A DNA stretch of 64,000 nt, from the NCBI RefSeq assembly GCF_022701255.1, contig NZ_CP031705.1:5456001-5520000 (forward strand), in the 5' to 3' direction. A program made the translations under genes and the position numbers. Shown here piece by piece: positions 16,039 to 24,928 of the stretch; position 1 is the stretch's first letter; each line of letters opens with the position of its first letter. The notes beneath the pieces are model-generated. The model was not told where the DNA came from, did no database searches, and saw nothing but the letters and a program-made list of their open reading frames with translations. This DNA is from Microcoleus vaginatus HSN003. GTDB taxonomy: Bacteria; Cyanobacteriota; Cyanobacteriia; Cyanobacteriales; Microcoleaceae.

Positions 16039-17748
16039 CTACCAAGTTACTCGATCGCGCCATCTCTCTAAAATCTTGTCCCCGACTCCCTGTACCCGTG
16101 CCACATCCTCCAAAGAGGTAAAAGGTTGCTGTTGCCGCGCTGCAATAATTCTCTCGGCTAACTTCGGGCCAACCCCGGGCAAGGTTTCTAATTCTTCCTG
16201 AGTGGCTGCATTCAAATTAACTAACTTTTTTGCCGCAGCAATTTGAGGTTTAGCACTCGCAGATTTGGATGCTGCTTTTAGTGAATCGCACTCTTTTTTC
16301 TTAGCGTCAATTCTTTGTTTGATTCGGGCGGGAATTCCCAAGACGGCACCTTTGTAAAGCCGATCGAACTCCCGCTCAAAATGGGCTGCAACTGTGGGAC
16401 TCTCGATCGCCAGCAGCGTCTCGTCATTCCCGTGATTTGCAGCCTCACTCCAGTTGTGAGAACCTGTAAGCACCGTTTTGCCGTCTACAACGCCGAATTT
16501 GTGGTGCAGGCGATCGCCCATTGGTAACAGTGGCACTCCCACCGTAGTCAGCGGCTTTCTCCAAGGGCGATTGTCAGTTTCTAACCCGCAATCTTGCATC
16601 AAAGTCGCCCCCATCATATCCAACCCTTCACTGTAAGAGCGATAAATAAAATTAGAGTCTATTAAAGCTCGCACCGCAACTCCCCGGCTAGCTTGAATTT
16701 CCAAAGTATTTGACAACCGCTGAGCCGAAAATACAAACAGGGCCACATCAACCGACTTTTTCGCACTACCCAAAGTTCGATTTATCAAACCGTTGGCGCT
16801 TTTTTCCCAAGGCAAAGTCGCCGTCGTCGGCGAAAATTGCACCCCAACTGTCGAATTCCCTACTATCACTTTTTGTACTTGACGAAACGGCTTTTTGATG
16901 CCAAATTTGCTGTCAGGTTTGCCTTTGGGCCCGTCGCCCCACATGATGTTAAATTCTTGAGTAAACAGTTGCGCTAGTTGAGCATTTTCAATTTTCAGTA
17001 AATTGTTCGCATTGCCGCGACTCGCTGCTGTCTTGAAATCGCCGTGTATATCGCTTGTGGTAAAATTAGCCGAAGTGACGATTACGGTTTTGCCGTCAAT
17101 CACCACAAATTTGTGGTGCATCAAACCACTGCCTTTACTGCCGTCAGCAGTATCATCAATTACAGGAATCCCCGCATCCTTGACAATTACCAAAGCATCA
17201 TTTTGCTTGATTTCCTCGACCGTTAATTTACCATCTTTATTGCGATCGGCAAGTTGCACAAATTCGCTATAACGATCGCGCTCTCTTTCGGGTAATTTCG
17301 CTAACTCCTGCGCTGTAAAATCGCTCCAAGGGCGACTATACATATGTTCGACAATTAATCTCACTTTAATTCCCGCCCGCTGCCGATCGGCCAAAACCCT
17401 TGCAATAGTGGGCAAGCGAAACTCCTGAACCGCTACATCTACCGTCGATCCAGCACTGGCGATCGCAACAGCGATCAAGTTTTCTAAATCATCTCCAGGT
17501 CTAGTTTGCTGGCGGTAAGGCTCTGTATAACTCGAAGCGATCGACTGATTGAAGTATACTTGCAACAAGGGGTCTTGAGGCAGTGGAGCCAGACTCAGAG
17601 GTAAATTCTGCACGTCTTGCTTTGTTTGTCCGCAGCCCGCCAGATTAAGTGCCACCAGACCAGCACAACAGAAACCGAGTAAATGATAATACAATACAGT
17701 CACAAAATTTAAAAAAAAATAGAGGTTATTAGCCTTCCCAAAGTTCAC
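16039..17748 (-). CDS. Secreted phospholipase D-like protein with EF-hand loop and HhH tail
   Basis: 569 residues. The N-terminus has a membrane segment and a lipobox-like VALNLAGCG (Cys39). Two PLD catalytic HKD motifs are present: HHKFVVIDGK (residues 211-220) with TSANFT, and LHHKFGVVDGKT with GSHNWSEAANHGND, so one complete active site is expected (phosphodiesterase or nuclease). Inserted before the first HKD is a canonical 12-residue EF-hand calcium loop, DRNKDGKLTVEE (168-179). The C-terminal 60 residues are two helix-hairpin-helix units of ComEA type (LNAATQEELETLPGVGPKLA and VQGVGDKIL), which bind DNA backbone. A calcium-responsive extracytoplasmic nuclease is a plausible reading (inference). 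Confidence 0.87.
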   Translation of the reverse strand: MNFGKANNLYFFLNFVTVLYYHLLGFCCAGLVALNLAGCGQTKQDVQNLPLSLAPLPQDPLLQVYFNQSIASSYTEPYRQQTRPGDDLENLIAVAIASAGSTVDVAVQEFRLPTIARVLADRQRAGIKVRLIVEHMYSRPWSDFTAQELAKLPERERDRYSEFVQLADRNKDGKLTVEEIKQNDALVIVKDAGIPVIDDTADGSKGSGLMHHKFVVIDGKTVIVTSANFTTSDIHGDFKTAASRGNANNLLKIENAQLAQLFTQEFNIMWGDGPKGKPDSKFGIKKPFRQVQKVIVGNSTVGVQFSPTTATLPWEKSANGLINRTLGSAKKSVDVALFVFSAQRLSNTLEIQASRGVAVRALIDSNFIYRSYSEGLDMMGATLMQDCGLETDNRPWRKPLTTVGVPLLPMGDRLHHKFGVVDGKTVLTGSHNWSEAANHGNDETLLAIESPTVAAHFEREFDRLYKGAVLGIPARIKQRIDAKKKECDSLKAASKSASAKPQIAAAKKLVNLNAATQEELETLPGVGPKLAERIIAARQQQPFTSLEDVARVQGVGDKILERWRDRVTW

Positions 17749-17894
17749 ATCTATTGGATCAAGTAAAGTTACAACCTATTAAATTTATGCAAGGGAATAG
17801 ATTTTGCGTCTTGTAGAACTGCCTCGATGCCGGAAGCATCACTGGTAGGGTAGCAGCATTCAGGGGCGTGGGTCAAACCCTATACCGCTGCTTT

Positions 17895-18296
17895 ATGGCT
17901 AAAAGAAAAAGAATTTTTCCGTGCGGTCACAAAGGATATGGTAAAGCGTGCCATCGCTGCACGCAAGAGTTGGTGGCGCAGCAGCATTACGTTGAAGTGC
18001 TGACACAAAAACAAACCAAAAAACAAGAGAGGGAAGCATCATTTGCTAGAGATATCATCGATCTCAGAGGTCTGCCCGACCACGTAGTTACTAAAGCCCG
18101 GGCAATTATAGCAGCTTTGGGCGAAAATAAGAATTACAGAGATTTCGGCGGCAAACGCCTGCGTCACAACCGTTTGATAATCAGTATTCCTGTAACTCGC
18201 CACTACAGAATGCTTTGTGAAGATTGCGGCACTTTCTTAATTCCCCAAAAAGTTTTGTCGCACGAAGACTACAACGTCTGCAAACCAGGAAGTTAG
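17895..18296 (+). CDS. Small zinc-ribbon-like protein, possible DUF7682
   Basis: 133 residues from the ATG at 17895; an upstream in-frame start at 17868 adds nine residues that look unconserved. The N-terminus has FPCGHKGYGKACHRC, a CxH-x6-CxxC arrangement likely to bind zinc. Near the C-terminus RMLCEDCGTF offers a second CxxC. Between them, DHVVTKARAIIAALGENKNY and the basic LRHNRLIISIPVTRHYR could bind nucleic acid or mimic a ParE/RelE-like beta sheet (inference). I associate this architecture with a cyanobacterial domain of unknown function, possibly DUF7682. It lies just upstream of the cysteine desulfurase gene on the same strand. Confidence 0.75.
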   Translation: MAKRKRIFPCGHKGYGKACHRCTQELVAQQHYVEVLTQKQTKKQEREASFARDIIDLRGLPDHVVTKARAIIAALGENKNYRDFGGKRLRHNRLIISIPVTRHYRMLCEDCGTFLIPQKVLSHEDYNVCKPGS

Positions 18297-18370
18297 TTAT
18301 TGGTTATTGGTTATTGGTAGCCACTCACCACAGTCAACACTCAAGATTCATTAATTAGTTATTTAAAATC

Positions 18371-19543
18371 ATGCAAATTTACCTCGACTATAGCGCCACA
18401 ACACCCGCCCGCCCAGAAGCGATTCAAGCCATGCACCAAGCCCTGACTCAGCAGTGGGGGAATCCTTCCAGTTTGCACGAGTGGGGACAAAGGGCCGCGA
18501 CAGCTTTAGAATTAGCAAGAATGCAGGTTGCTAGCTTGATTAACGCGCTACCGGAATCGATGATTTTTACCAGTGGCGGCACTGAAGCGGATAATTTGGC
18601 AATAATCGGAATTGCCCGTCTTTATACAAAGCCGCAGCATATTATTATCTCCAGCGTAGAGCACTCTGCCGTAGCAGAAACCGTGCGACAACTTGAACAA
18701 TGGGGATGGGAAGTGACGCGCCTACCCGTGGATAAATTTGGGCGCGTTCACCCTTTGGATTTGCAAGAGTCGCTGCGATCGAATACAGTGTTAATTTCGA
18801 TCATTTACGGACAAAGCGAAGTTGGTACGCTGCAACCAATTGAGGCCTTGGGACAGATTGCGCGCGATCGCAATATCCTATTTCATACGGATGCTGTTCA
18901 AGTTGCCGGCAGACTGCCGATAGACATCCAGAAACTGCCCGTAGACTTGCTTTCCCTTTCCAGTCACAAACTTTACGGGCCACAAGGTGCGGGGGCGCTT
19001 TACGTGCGTCAGGGCATTGAATTAGCGCCAATATTGACCGGGGGTGGTCAAGAATTGAAACTGCGTTCTGGGACGCCCGCAGTGCCGATAATTGTCGGTT
19101 TTGGTGTGGCGGCGGAATTGGCCTTGCAAGAAATAGATGGGGAAACGGCGAGGTTAATTGCATTGCGCGATCGCCTTTTTGACCGATTATCTCATGTACC
19201 CAGTTTAGTACCAACTGGCGATCGATATTTCCGACTCCCCCACCACGTCAGTTTTTGCATTGTTTCTCCCGACGGCGACACAGGGAAAGTGACAGGCAAA
19301 ACTTTAGTGCGACAGCTCAATTTAGCAGGAATAGGGATTAGTTCTGGTTCTGCTTGTAACAGTGGCAAAATAACTCCCAGTCCGATTTTATTGGCAATGG
19401 GATATAGCAAAACTATGGCAGTTGGCGGAATTCGCTTGAGTCTCGGACGAGAAACCACAGAAGCCGATATTGATTGGACAGTAATTGCGATCGAGCAAAT
19501 TTTGGATAGATTAATGCCAAAGGTAGCATTATCGAGGCGTTAG
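18371..19543 (+). CDS. Cysteine desulfurase, NifS/IscS family
   Basis: 390 residues, normal for class V PLP enzymes of the NifS/IscS type. It removes sulfur from L-cysteine to give alanine and an enzyme persulfide used for Fe-S clusters or tRNA thiolation. The start YLDYSATTPARPEA is diagnostic. The PLP Schiff-base lysine is in LSLSSHKLYGPQG (Lys200) and the sulfur-accepting Cys is in SSGSACNSG (Cys329). VEHSAV and HTDAVQ are the expected PLP contacts. The gene stands alone with no isc or suf genes nearby, so whether it is the IscS-type housekeeping enzyme cannot be decided here. Confidence 0.93.
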   Translation: MQIYLDYSATTPARPEAIQAMHQALTQQWGNPSSLHEWGQRAATALELARMQVASLINALPESMIFTSGGTEADNLAIIGIARLYTKPQHIIISSVEHSAVAETVRQLEQWGWEVTRLPVDKFGRVHPLDLQESLRSNTVLISIIYGQSEVGTLQPIEALGQIARDRNILFHTDAVQVAGRLPIDIQKLPVDLLSLSSHKLYGPQGAGALYVRQGIELAPILTGGGQELKLRSGTPAVPIIVGFGVAAELALQEIDGETARLIALRDRLFDRLSHVPSLVPTGDRYFRLPHHVSFCIVSPDGDTGKVTGKTLVRQLNLAGIGISSGSACNSGKITPSPILLAMGYSKTMAVGGIRLSLGRETTEADIDWTVIAIEQILDRLMPKVALSRR

Positions 19544-19640
19544 GAAGGATTCCGATCTTGAAAACACGTCTCCCCACAAAAAAGCCGCTTGATATCATTT
19601 ACACTAAAATAAAATCACCATCTATTTTGGGGAAAAAGCA

Positions 19641-20420
19641 ATGGTTACAAAACTGCAATCTCCCGACAAACAAAATATCATCTACCCCGACGATAACGGC
19701 GAACCAATGTCAGAGAATACCGAGCAGTTTCGATTAATCGTTTGGATTAAGGAAAATTCCGAACTATTGTTTGCGAATGACCCGACTGTTTTCGTTGCCG
19801 GCGGCTTGCTTTGGTATCCCGTTGAAGGAAATAATAAACTTTGCCAAGCACCAGATGTAATGGTAGTTTTTGGTAGACCAAAAGGTTATCGTGGTTCCTA
19901 TCAACAGTGGAATGAAGATAATATTGGGCCACAAGTTGTGTTTGAAATTTGGTCGCCGGGAAATCGGCCCGCTCCGATGATTCAAAAGTTCAAATTTTAC
20001 GAACGTTATGGTGTGGAAGAATACTATTTGTACGACCCACAAACATTAGAGTTGACTGGATGGCAACGTCAAGAGGAACAATTAGAAACGATCGAACAAA
20101 TAGACGGTTGGATCAGTCCCAGACTGGGCGTGCGGTTTCAATTATCTGAAACGGGACTCGAAATGTTTGGGCCGTCTGGAGAAGCGTTTATGAGTTTTGT
20201 GGAACTCGCTCAATTGCGACGACAGGCGGAAGCGCGGGCTATTGAGGCAGAGCAACAAGCTCAGCAAGCCGAGCAACTGCGACAACAAGCCGAGCAACAA
20301 GCTCAGCAAGCAGAGCAACGCGCCAGTGAGACAGAAACTTTGCTGGAACAAGAACGATCGCGATCGCAAGCTTTAGAATCAAGACTGCGAGAAATGGGAA
20401 TCGATCTAAATCAATTGTAA
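19641..20420 (+). CDS. Uma2-family putative endonuclease with coiled-coil tail
   Basis: 259 residues. The PD-(D/E)XK-like Uma2 core occupies about residues 25-165: APDVMVVFGRPKG has the catalytic Asp, and PQVVFEIWSPGNRP the acidic-x-Trp/Ser core, followed by KFKFYERYGVEEYYLYDP. Residues 185-250 form a long Gln/Glu/Ala coiled coil with repeated QQAEQ blocks, encoded by repetitive DNA, which could expand or contract. A clear GGGGAAAAAGC precedes the ATG. It is the second of four Uma2 genes in the window and differs from the first in its tail. Confidence 0.88.
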   Translation: MVTKLQSPDKQNIIYPDDNGEPMSENTEQFRLIVWIKENSELLFANDPTVFVAGGLLWYPVEGNNKLCQAPDVMVVFGRPKGYRGSYQQWNEDNIGPQVVFEIWSPGNRPAPMIQKFKFYERYGVEEYYLYDPQTLELTGWQRQEEQLETIEQIDGWISPRLGVRFQLSETGLEMFGPSGEAFMSFVELAQLRRQAEARAIEAEQQAQQAEQLRQQAEQQAQQAEQRASETETLLEQERSRSQALESRLREMGIDLNQL

Positions 20421-20536
20421 TAGATGATTCGGCGGTGGAAATCGCCGAGTCGCTTCGTGTGTGTAGACGCAGTTTCAACTCCCAAACCATCGAATCATGA
20501 TAAAATAAATCCCGGTGTTATTCACAACTCCCCACA

Positions 20537-21193
20537 ATGGAAGAAAACCGCGCCCAAGCCTATCTGCAATTAATTCACACCCTGCTGAATGCCCCCAACG
20601 GAGAGGAACCGCAGATTTTACAGGATAACTCAGAATTACTCGATCGCGGATTTCTGGAAACGTGCGAGTTAGTAGCATCAACCTTAGCAGAGCAAGGTGG
20701 GGAAAATGGCGCTAAATTCCTCCGACATCTAGCCCGTTACCTAGCGCCACTCATCGATATGAACGATGACGGAGATAGCAATAACTCTGCTAGTGAAAAT
20801 TTCCAAGAGTATGCAAATTTTTTCCTAGAATTATTGCAAGCCGAACAAGATAGCAAGGGGGATATAGCAGTAATTTACCCCATGCTGGAAGGGCGACAAC
20901 ATCTCCTGAATGCCAGTTTTGCTGAGACTTTACAGCAAGTGTCACAGAAGTTAATTGCCGGCGAAAACTCAGAAACAATTAGCTCAATTATCGGTCTTAT
21001 TGAAAATTTGAGTATTCATATGAGTGATTTTCCTAGTGGGAATAGAGCGAATAATATTGAAATTGCCATTACTGGTTATCAAATAGTTTTAAATAATCGC
21101 GAACCCGGTAGTGAACAATGGACGAAAACCCAAAATAATCTAGCTACTGCCTACAATAACAGAGTCAATGGTTCGCTGGCGGAAAATCTGTAA
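20537..21193 (+). pseudogene. Truncated TPR (CHAT-type) protein remnant
   Basis: 218 residues. The helical N-terminus resembles the leader of cyanobacterial TPR-CHAT proteins. At the end, a first TPR-like helix (IEIAITGYQIVLNNR) is followed by QWTKTQNNLATAYNNR and then GSLAENL and a TAA stop. In full-length relatives AENL is normally followed by ERA and further TPR units, ending in a CHAT protease domain. Here the codon after CTG is TAA where GAA (Glu) would continue, and the next ACGGGCAA still matches. A dispersed repeat follows immediately. The gene therefore looks like a 5' remnant created by a nonsense change and loss of the rest (inference from family pattern). Confidence 0.6.
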
Positions 21194-21206
21194 CGGGCAA
21201 AAACCA

Positions 21207-21258
21207 GGCGGTTGAAACCGCGTCTACACAAACCAAGTCCGCCTATGCGGGCAAGCGA
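21207..21258. repeat. Dispersed GGCGGTTGAAACCGC / GTCCGCnnnGCGGGC repeat
   Basis: GGCGGTTGAAACCGCGTCTA followed by AAGTCCGCCTATGCGGGC is built of two small stem-loops. Similar units appear at 3577-3600 (GTCCGCGAAGGCGGAC) and, in the other orientation, at 23185-23350. It marks the breakpoint of the truncated TPR gene. Confidence 0.65.
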
Positions 21259-21264
21259 GATAAT

Positions 21265-22462
21265 TCAGAAGTGTTGAAATCCTCGCTCGAGCTTTAATAC
21301 AATATCAGGATAAATACCGCTGCTATCAGTCAACCAAATATCGGTGCTCTCGGTAGCGGTTCCCACAATCGCGGCTCCATTTCCTATTTTTTCTACCAAT
21401 AACTCAGCATTTGCCATCGGCAAAAACAGCACTAACTCGAAGTCTTCGCCGCCGTATAATGCCCAATCTAAAGATTTTTCGGTTGATACGATTTCGCTGA
21501 AAATATTGGGAATTGGTATTTTTGGGCGATCGACTTTTGCGCCAACACCGCTAGCCCGACAAATTTGAATAATCGCATCTGCTAAACCGTCGCTACTGTC
21601 CATTCCGGCGATTGCAATTGGGGATTGAACCCCCCCCGGCCCCCCCTTGCTAAGGGGGGGAGAATTAACCCCCCCCGGCCCCCCTTGCTAAGGGGGGGAG
21701 AATTGAAATCTTGCTTCCCCCCCTTAGCAAGGGGGGGACTGAGGGGGGGTTCCATCGCACCTGAAGAATTGAAATCTTGCTTCCCCCCCTTAGCAAGGGG
21801 GGGACTGAGGGGGGTTCCATCGCGCCTTCACAACCCAATATTTCCCAAACCACCGGCAAAACATCCAGCCGCGGTTTAGGGCGCTGGTGGGCGAGAATTA
21901 AAGAAGCCCGATCGACCTTTTCCAGATTTTGCCCGAATTCTGGATTTAACAGCAATTCTAATCCCGCGCGGGAGGCTCCGTGAACCCCAGTAGCCACAAT
22001 CGCCCAGCCCGATCGCGCATTTGACCGACTAATGGTACGATCGCACTCAACCTCCCCAAAAGCAGTAATCGCTACAGTCACAACGGGTGATCGCACAACA
22101 TCGCCACCGACGATCGGCGTATGATATTCTTGCAAGCAAGCCGTCATCCCCCGATAAAACTCTTCAACCCACTCCACAGCCGTATCCGCCGCCACAGCGA
22201 GGGCTACAGTCACCGCCAGAGGCGTTGCTCCCATAGCGGCCAGATCCGACAAATTCGCGGCTGCGGCGCGCCATCCTGCGTAATAAGGCCCCGTAGTTCG
22301 ATCGCTGAAATGCACTCCATCCACCAACATATCTGTAGTGATAGCGAGAGATTTGTTGGGATTTGTAGCCATGACAGCGCAATCATCACCAACTATCTCT
22401 GCGGGGCAGAATTTTTGTAATATTCTTAAAAGACCTTGTTCGCCGATATCTTTAACTTGCAT
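21265..22462 (-). pseudogene. thiL: Thiamine-monophosphate kinase, frameshifted by repeat cluster
   Basis: ThiL phosphorylates thiamine monophosphate to TPP. The 5' part (22462 down to about 21830) has VGDDCAV, ITTDMLVDGVHF, NLSDLAAMGA and VGGDVVRSP, all ThiL signatures. The 3' part (21603-21265) resumes with IAGMDSSDGLADA and YGGEDFELVLF. Between them lie four copies of a C-tract/G-tract hairpin repeat (21625-21830). The 5' frame reads through two copies, then stops with TAA at 21665-21667; the 3' part is in a different frame. A one-base loss in the homopolymers of copy 2 (21669-21684) would join the two halves into one open frame with an insert of about 70 residues. It may be a pseudogene, a switchable gene, or an assembly error in G runs. 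Confidence 0.8.
21625..21830. repeat. Four C-tract/G-tract hairpin repeats inside thiL
   Basis: Copies 1 and 2 each read AACCCCCCCCGG, a second C run, TTGCTAA, seven G, AGAATT. They differ only in the second C run (seven versus six). Copies 3 and 4 read GAAATCTTGCTT, seven C, TTAGCAA, seven G, ACTGA, then seven or six G. They differ by one G. The one-base differences sit exactly in homopolymers, so slippage is the likely source. Confidence 0.85.
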
Positions 22463-22811
22463 AAATTTGAATTAGTCGCAGAGGGGAAAGAGAGTTTTTA
22501 TTAATTTGATAATATTATATTTGATTTTATGTAATATCGTGTGCGGTTGTTTTTGAATGATTTAACCGCAGAGGCCACAGAGGGCACGGAGGAAGAGAAG
22601 AGAGAGATAAGAATTCCGATTATAATTGATTTGATATAACTCAATCTAAATAAATAGAATATAGGATACCAGAATTGTTAAAAAAGTCTGGCATCCTATA
22701 TTTATATTCTGATTCATTCGTCAGTTGTCAGTTGTTATTTGTTGGTTCCAATTCCCAATAACTAATAACTAATGACTAATAACTAATAACTAATAACTAA
22801 TGACTTCCCAA
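22463..22811. other. Intergenic gap with dispersed and 7-mer repeats
   Basis: 349 bp. It contains AACCGCAGAGGCCACAGAGG (a dispersed motif), a near-palindrome around 22655-22705 (AGGATACCAGA versus TCTGGCATCCT) that could be a terminator or part of a repeat, and AATAACT heptamers at 22755-22800. No gene was seen. Confidence 0.6.
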
Positions 22812-23126
22812 TTACCATTCCTTAGCCGAACTGGGCGGCAAGCGCAACCTAGGAAACCTATAAAAAGTATCCCCTTCATCATCTACCTCTAAAATCGCCG
22901 AAAAAATCTTCACTTGCCGAGTTAAATACTGCTGAGCAACTTCAGCCTCAACCCTAGCATTAGCCGCCAGTTGAATCAACGAAATTTGACTGTTTTGAGT
23001 TTCCAACAACTCATAAAAAGCCTCATCCAACCGCTGCTTTTGCTTGCTTTCATTCACATTTTTTACAATCAACAATCCTGTGAATCCGCCCAAACCTATT
23101 ACCAATAAAAATTGTAAAATAGCCAT
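22812..23126 (-). CDS. Small membrane-anchored protein, wHTH-like C-terminus
   Basis: 104 residues. A single N-terminal membrane helix (AILQFLLVIGLGGFTGLLIV, residues 2-21) is followed by a basic helix and a compact C-terminal domain: ISLIQLAANARVEAEVAQQY, then IFSAILEVDDEGDTFYRF. This domain aligns well by eye with the C-terminus of the Wzz-like protein at 57071 (ITLVRFAMETRLSPDVAQRF, then ANCEIKDDGSILYHF). Both have the layout of a short winged-helix or PCI-like fold on the cytosolic side. Function is unknown. There is no operon partner; the cyclophilin gene upstream is over 200 bp away. Confidence 0.75.
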   Translation of the reverse strand: MAILQFLLVIGLGGFTGLLIVKNVNESKQKQRLDEAFYELLETQNSQISLIQLAANARVEAEVAQQYLTRQVKIFSAILEVDDEGDTFYRFPRLRLPPSSAKEW

Positions 23127-23184
23127 ATTCTCGATTTAATTCCTAATTTCAATAACGAAACTATAAAAATTATCTCTTCTTGCA

Positions 23185-23361
23185 GCCCGCTGATGCGGGA
23201 TTTATCTGTGCAGAAGCGGTTTCAATCTCTTTCACCATCTAGAAACTATTTCAATCGCAGTCGTTCTTGATTTTTTCAGCCCGCACAGGCGGGCTTTGTT
23301 GGTCTAAAAGCGATTTCAATCGCCGTCACTTTTGACAAGCAGCGATTTCAATCGCCGTCAT
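23185..23361. repeat. Dispersed CGATTTCAATCGCCGTCA repeats
   Basis: AGCGATTTCAATCGCCGTCA occurs twice (near 23308 and 23341) and degenerate forms occur near 23217 and 23245. GCCCGCTGATGCGGG and GCCCGCACAGGCGGGC hairpins are interspersed. This is the reverse-orientation relative of the repeat at 21207. Confidence 0.65.
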
Positions 23362-23364
23362 TAA

Positions 23365-24489
23365 TTAAACTTGAGGTCGCACCAAATTTTCGATTCCTTT
23401 AACTACCTTAGCAGATACAATCTTGTCTCCCTGCTTCAGTTGCTCCAAAACTTCTTTTCCTTCAATCATGTAACCAAAAACAGCATAGCGACCGTCCAAC
23501 AAATTTAGACCGGCGGGCGTGAGTTCAGGTTCAAACAAGAAAAAGAAAAACTGAGAAGAAGCGCTATCAGGGTCAGTTTCAGTGCGGGCCATTGCCACAG
23601 TACCGAAAGCAGAAAAAGGCAAAACAGGCTCGTCGCGATAACGCCCCGCATCTTCTAGAGTAATCCCGTAAATAGGCTCCTTTTCGTCCCTGACGAGCAC
23701 TTCTAGCGGCACATTCCGGTATTTGCCAGTAGCTGGGTCAATAAAACCCTCTTCCTTGCCTTCGGGATCTCCTGTTTGCAAAACGTAGGATTCTTCCGAT
23801 CGAATAAACGGCAAACCGTCATAAAAACCTCGATCGACTAAATCCACAAAGTTACCAGCCGTAACCGGGGCGCTGTAGCCGTCAACCACAACAGTAATTT
23901 CCCCTTTTTCAGTTTGTACAGCCACAGTAGCGCGCCCTTTGAGTTGAGGCAGATTAGCATACTTTGCCGGCACTTCAAACGGAAACTTTGTCACCATCAA
24001 CTCTTCGATTTCGCCTACCGCACCCAGGATTGGGGCTTTCAAGTCCGTCACTTTGTCCCTGTCTTTAGCCTCAACAGCCTTTTCCAGTTGAGCAATTCCC
24101 TCCTTGATTCGTGCAAGTAGCGCCTCAGCTTGTGGCTTTTGCGCCTCGGGAATACTCTCTAAAATGTCAGACTCCCGAAGGTTGAGAATCCTGGAAGCCT
24201 TGCTGACATCGCTGCTAATGGGGCCCCAACGTTTGGCCCGTATGTGGTTGTTAATGTCTTCGAGACTGATTTGCAAATCTCGCACAGTCTGATTGTCAAT
24301 AGGTAAAGCGAAGCGCAGCAGCGCCCGGCCGTCGGTAATCGCATTCCCTGCAGGCATACTGCTGCTGGGGCGTTTGGCATGGGAGACTGCACTGAAACTC
24401 AGGGAGAGAGTGAACAGCAAGAGCGCTAAAGCGACGGTTTTGACCCAGCGCTTGCACGTATCGATCGAGAAATTAGGCCAATGCAACAT
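23365..24489 (-). CDS. Thylakoid-lumen cyclophilin-type peptidyl-prolyl isomerase, CYP38/TLP40-like
   Basis: 374 residues from the ATG at 24489 (MLHWPNFSID); an upstream ATG at 24555 would add 22 residues. The signal peptide (VALALLLFTLSLSFSAVSHA) directs export to the lumen or periplasm. A helical N-terminal region (DLQISLEDINNHIRAKRWG, IEELMVTKFPFEVPAKY) precedes the cyclophilin domain, the architecture of CYP38/TLP40, which in plants assists photosystem II assembly and repair. The cyclophilin part runs from GEITVVVDGYSAPVTAGNFV through GTVAMARTETDPDSASSQFF to RYAVFGYMIEG. Relative to canonical PPIases several active-site residues differ, so catalytic activity is uncertain, as in plant CYP38 (family knowledge). 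Confidence 0.9.
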   Translation of the reverse strand: MLHWPNFSIDTCKRWVKTVALALLLFTLSLSFSAVSHAKRPSSSMPAGNAITDGRALLRFALPIDNQTVRDLQISLEDINNHIRAKRWGPISSDVSKASRILNLRESDILESIPEAQKPQAEALLARIKEGIAQLEKAVEAKDRDKVTDLKAPILGAVGEIEELMVTKFPFEVPAKYANLPQLKGRATVAVQTEKGEITVVVDGYSAPVTAGNFVDLVDRGFYDGLPFIRSEESYVLQTGDPEGKEEGFIDPATGKYRNVPLEVLVRDEKEPIYGITLEDAGRYRDEPVLPFSAFGTVAMARTETDPDSASSQFFFFLFEPELTPAGLNLLDGRYAVFGYMIEGKEVLEQLKQGDKIVSAKVVKGIENLVRPQV

Positions 24490-24597
24490 AACTTTAACTT
24501 TTATTGCCTCTATTATCTTCCCACAGCGCTGTCGGCCTTCTGAGCTGCTACCCATCTAAAGTGTCTGTTCGTTGGGCCCGGGAGGGAGTTGCCCACT

Positions 24598-24872
24598 AAC
24601 AACAGTCAACAGTCAACAGTCAACTGACAACAGCTCACTGCCCACTGCCATTAACATTTCAGTACAGCACTTGCTCCCTTTGAACGGTAAAATAAAATGC
24701 CAATTGCTTTTTGATGCCGTCAGCTAGACTGCAGCTTTAACCTGACCGGCTCAAAAACGGATACAATCCCCAGACTCCTGTCGTGGAGAGATCAAAATTT
24801 TAGACCAAGGTTCTATCTCCCAAATTCATCTGTGGAGTAAATCTAAAATCTAAAATCTAAAATCTAAAATCG
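24598..24872. repeat. Heptanucleotide tandem repeats upstream of efp
   Basis: The AACAGTC heptamer is repeated about three times at 24600-24622, and AAAATCT about four times at 24839-24872. Between them is ordinary noncoding sequence. Such 7-bp arrays are typical of filamentous cyanobacteria. Confidence 0.8.
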
Positions 24873-24928
24873 ACTGACTGTAGTTCCCCCGTGCCCGCAA
24901 GGCGACGGGATTGCCCGCAAAAATTTAT

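Noticed and set aside
17821-17895. Possible tRNA-like stretch before the zinc-ribbon gene
   Set aside because: GGGTCAAACCC resembles a T-loop region but no matching acceptor stem or anticodon arm can be drawn.
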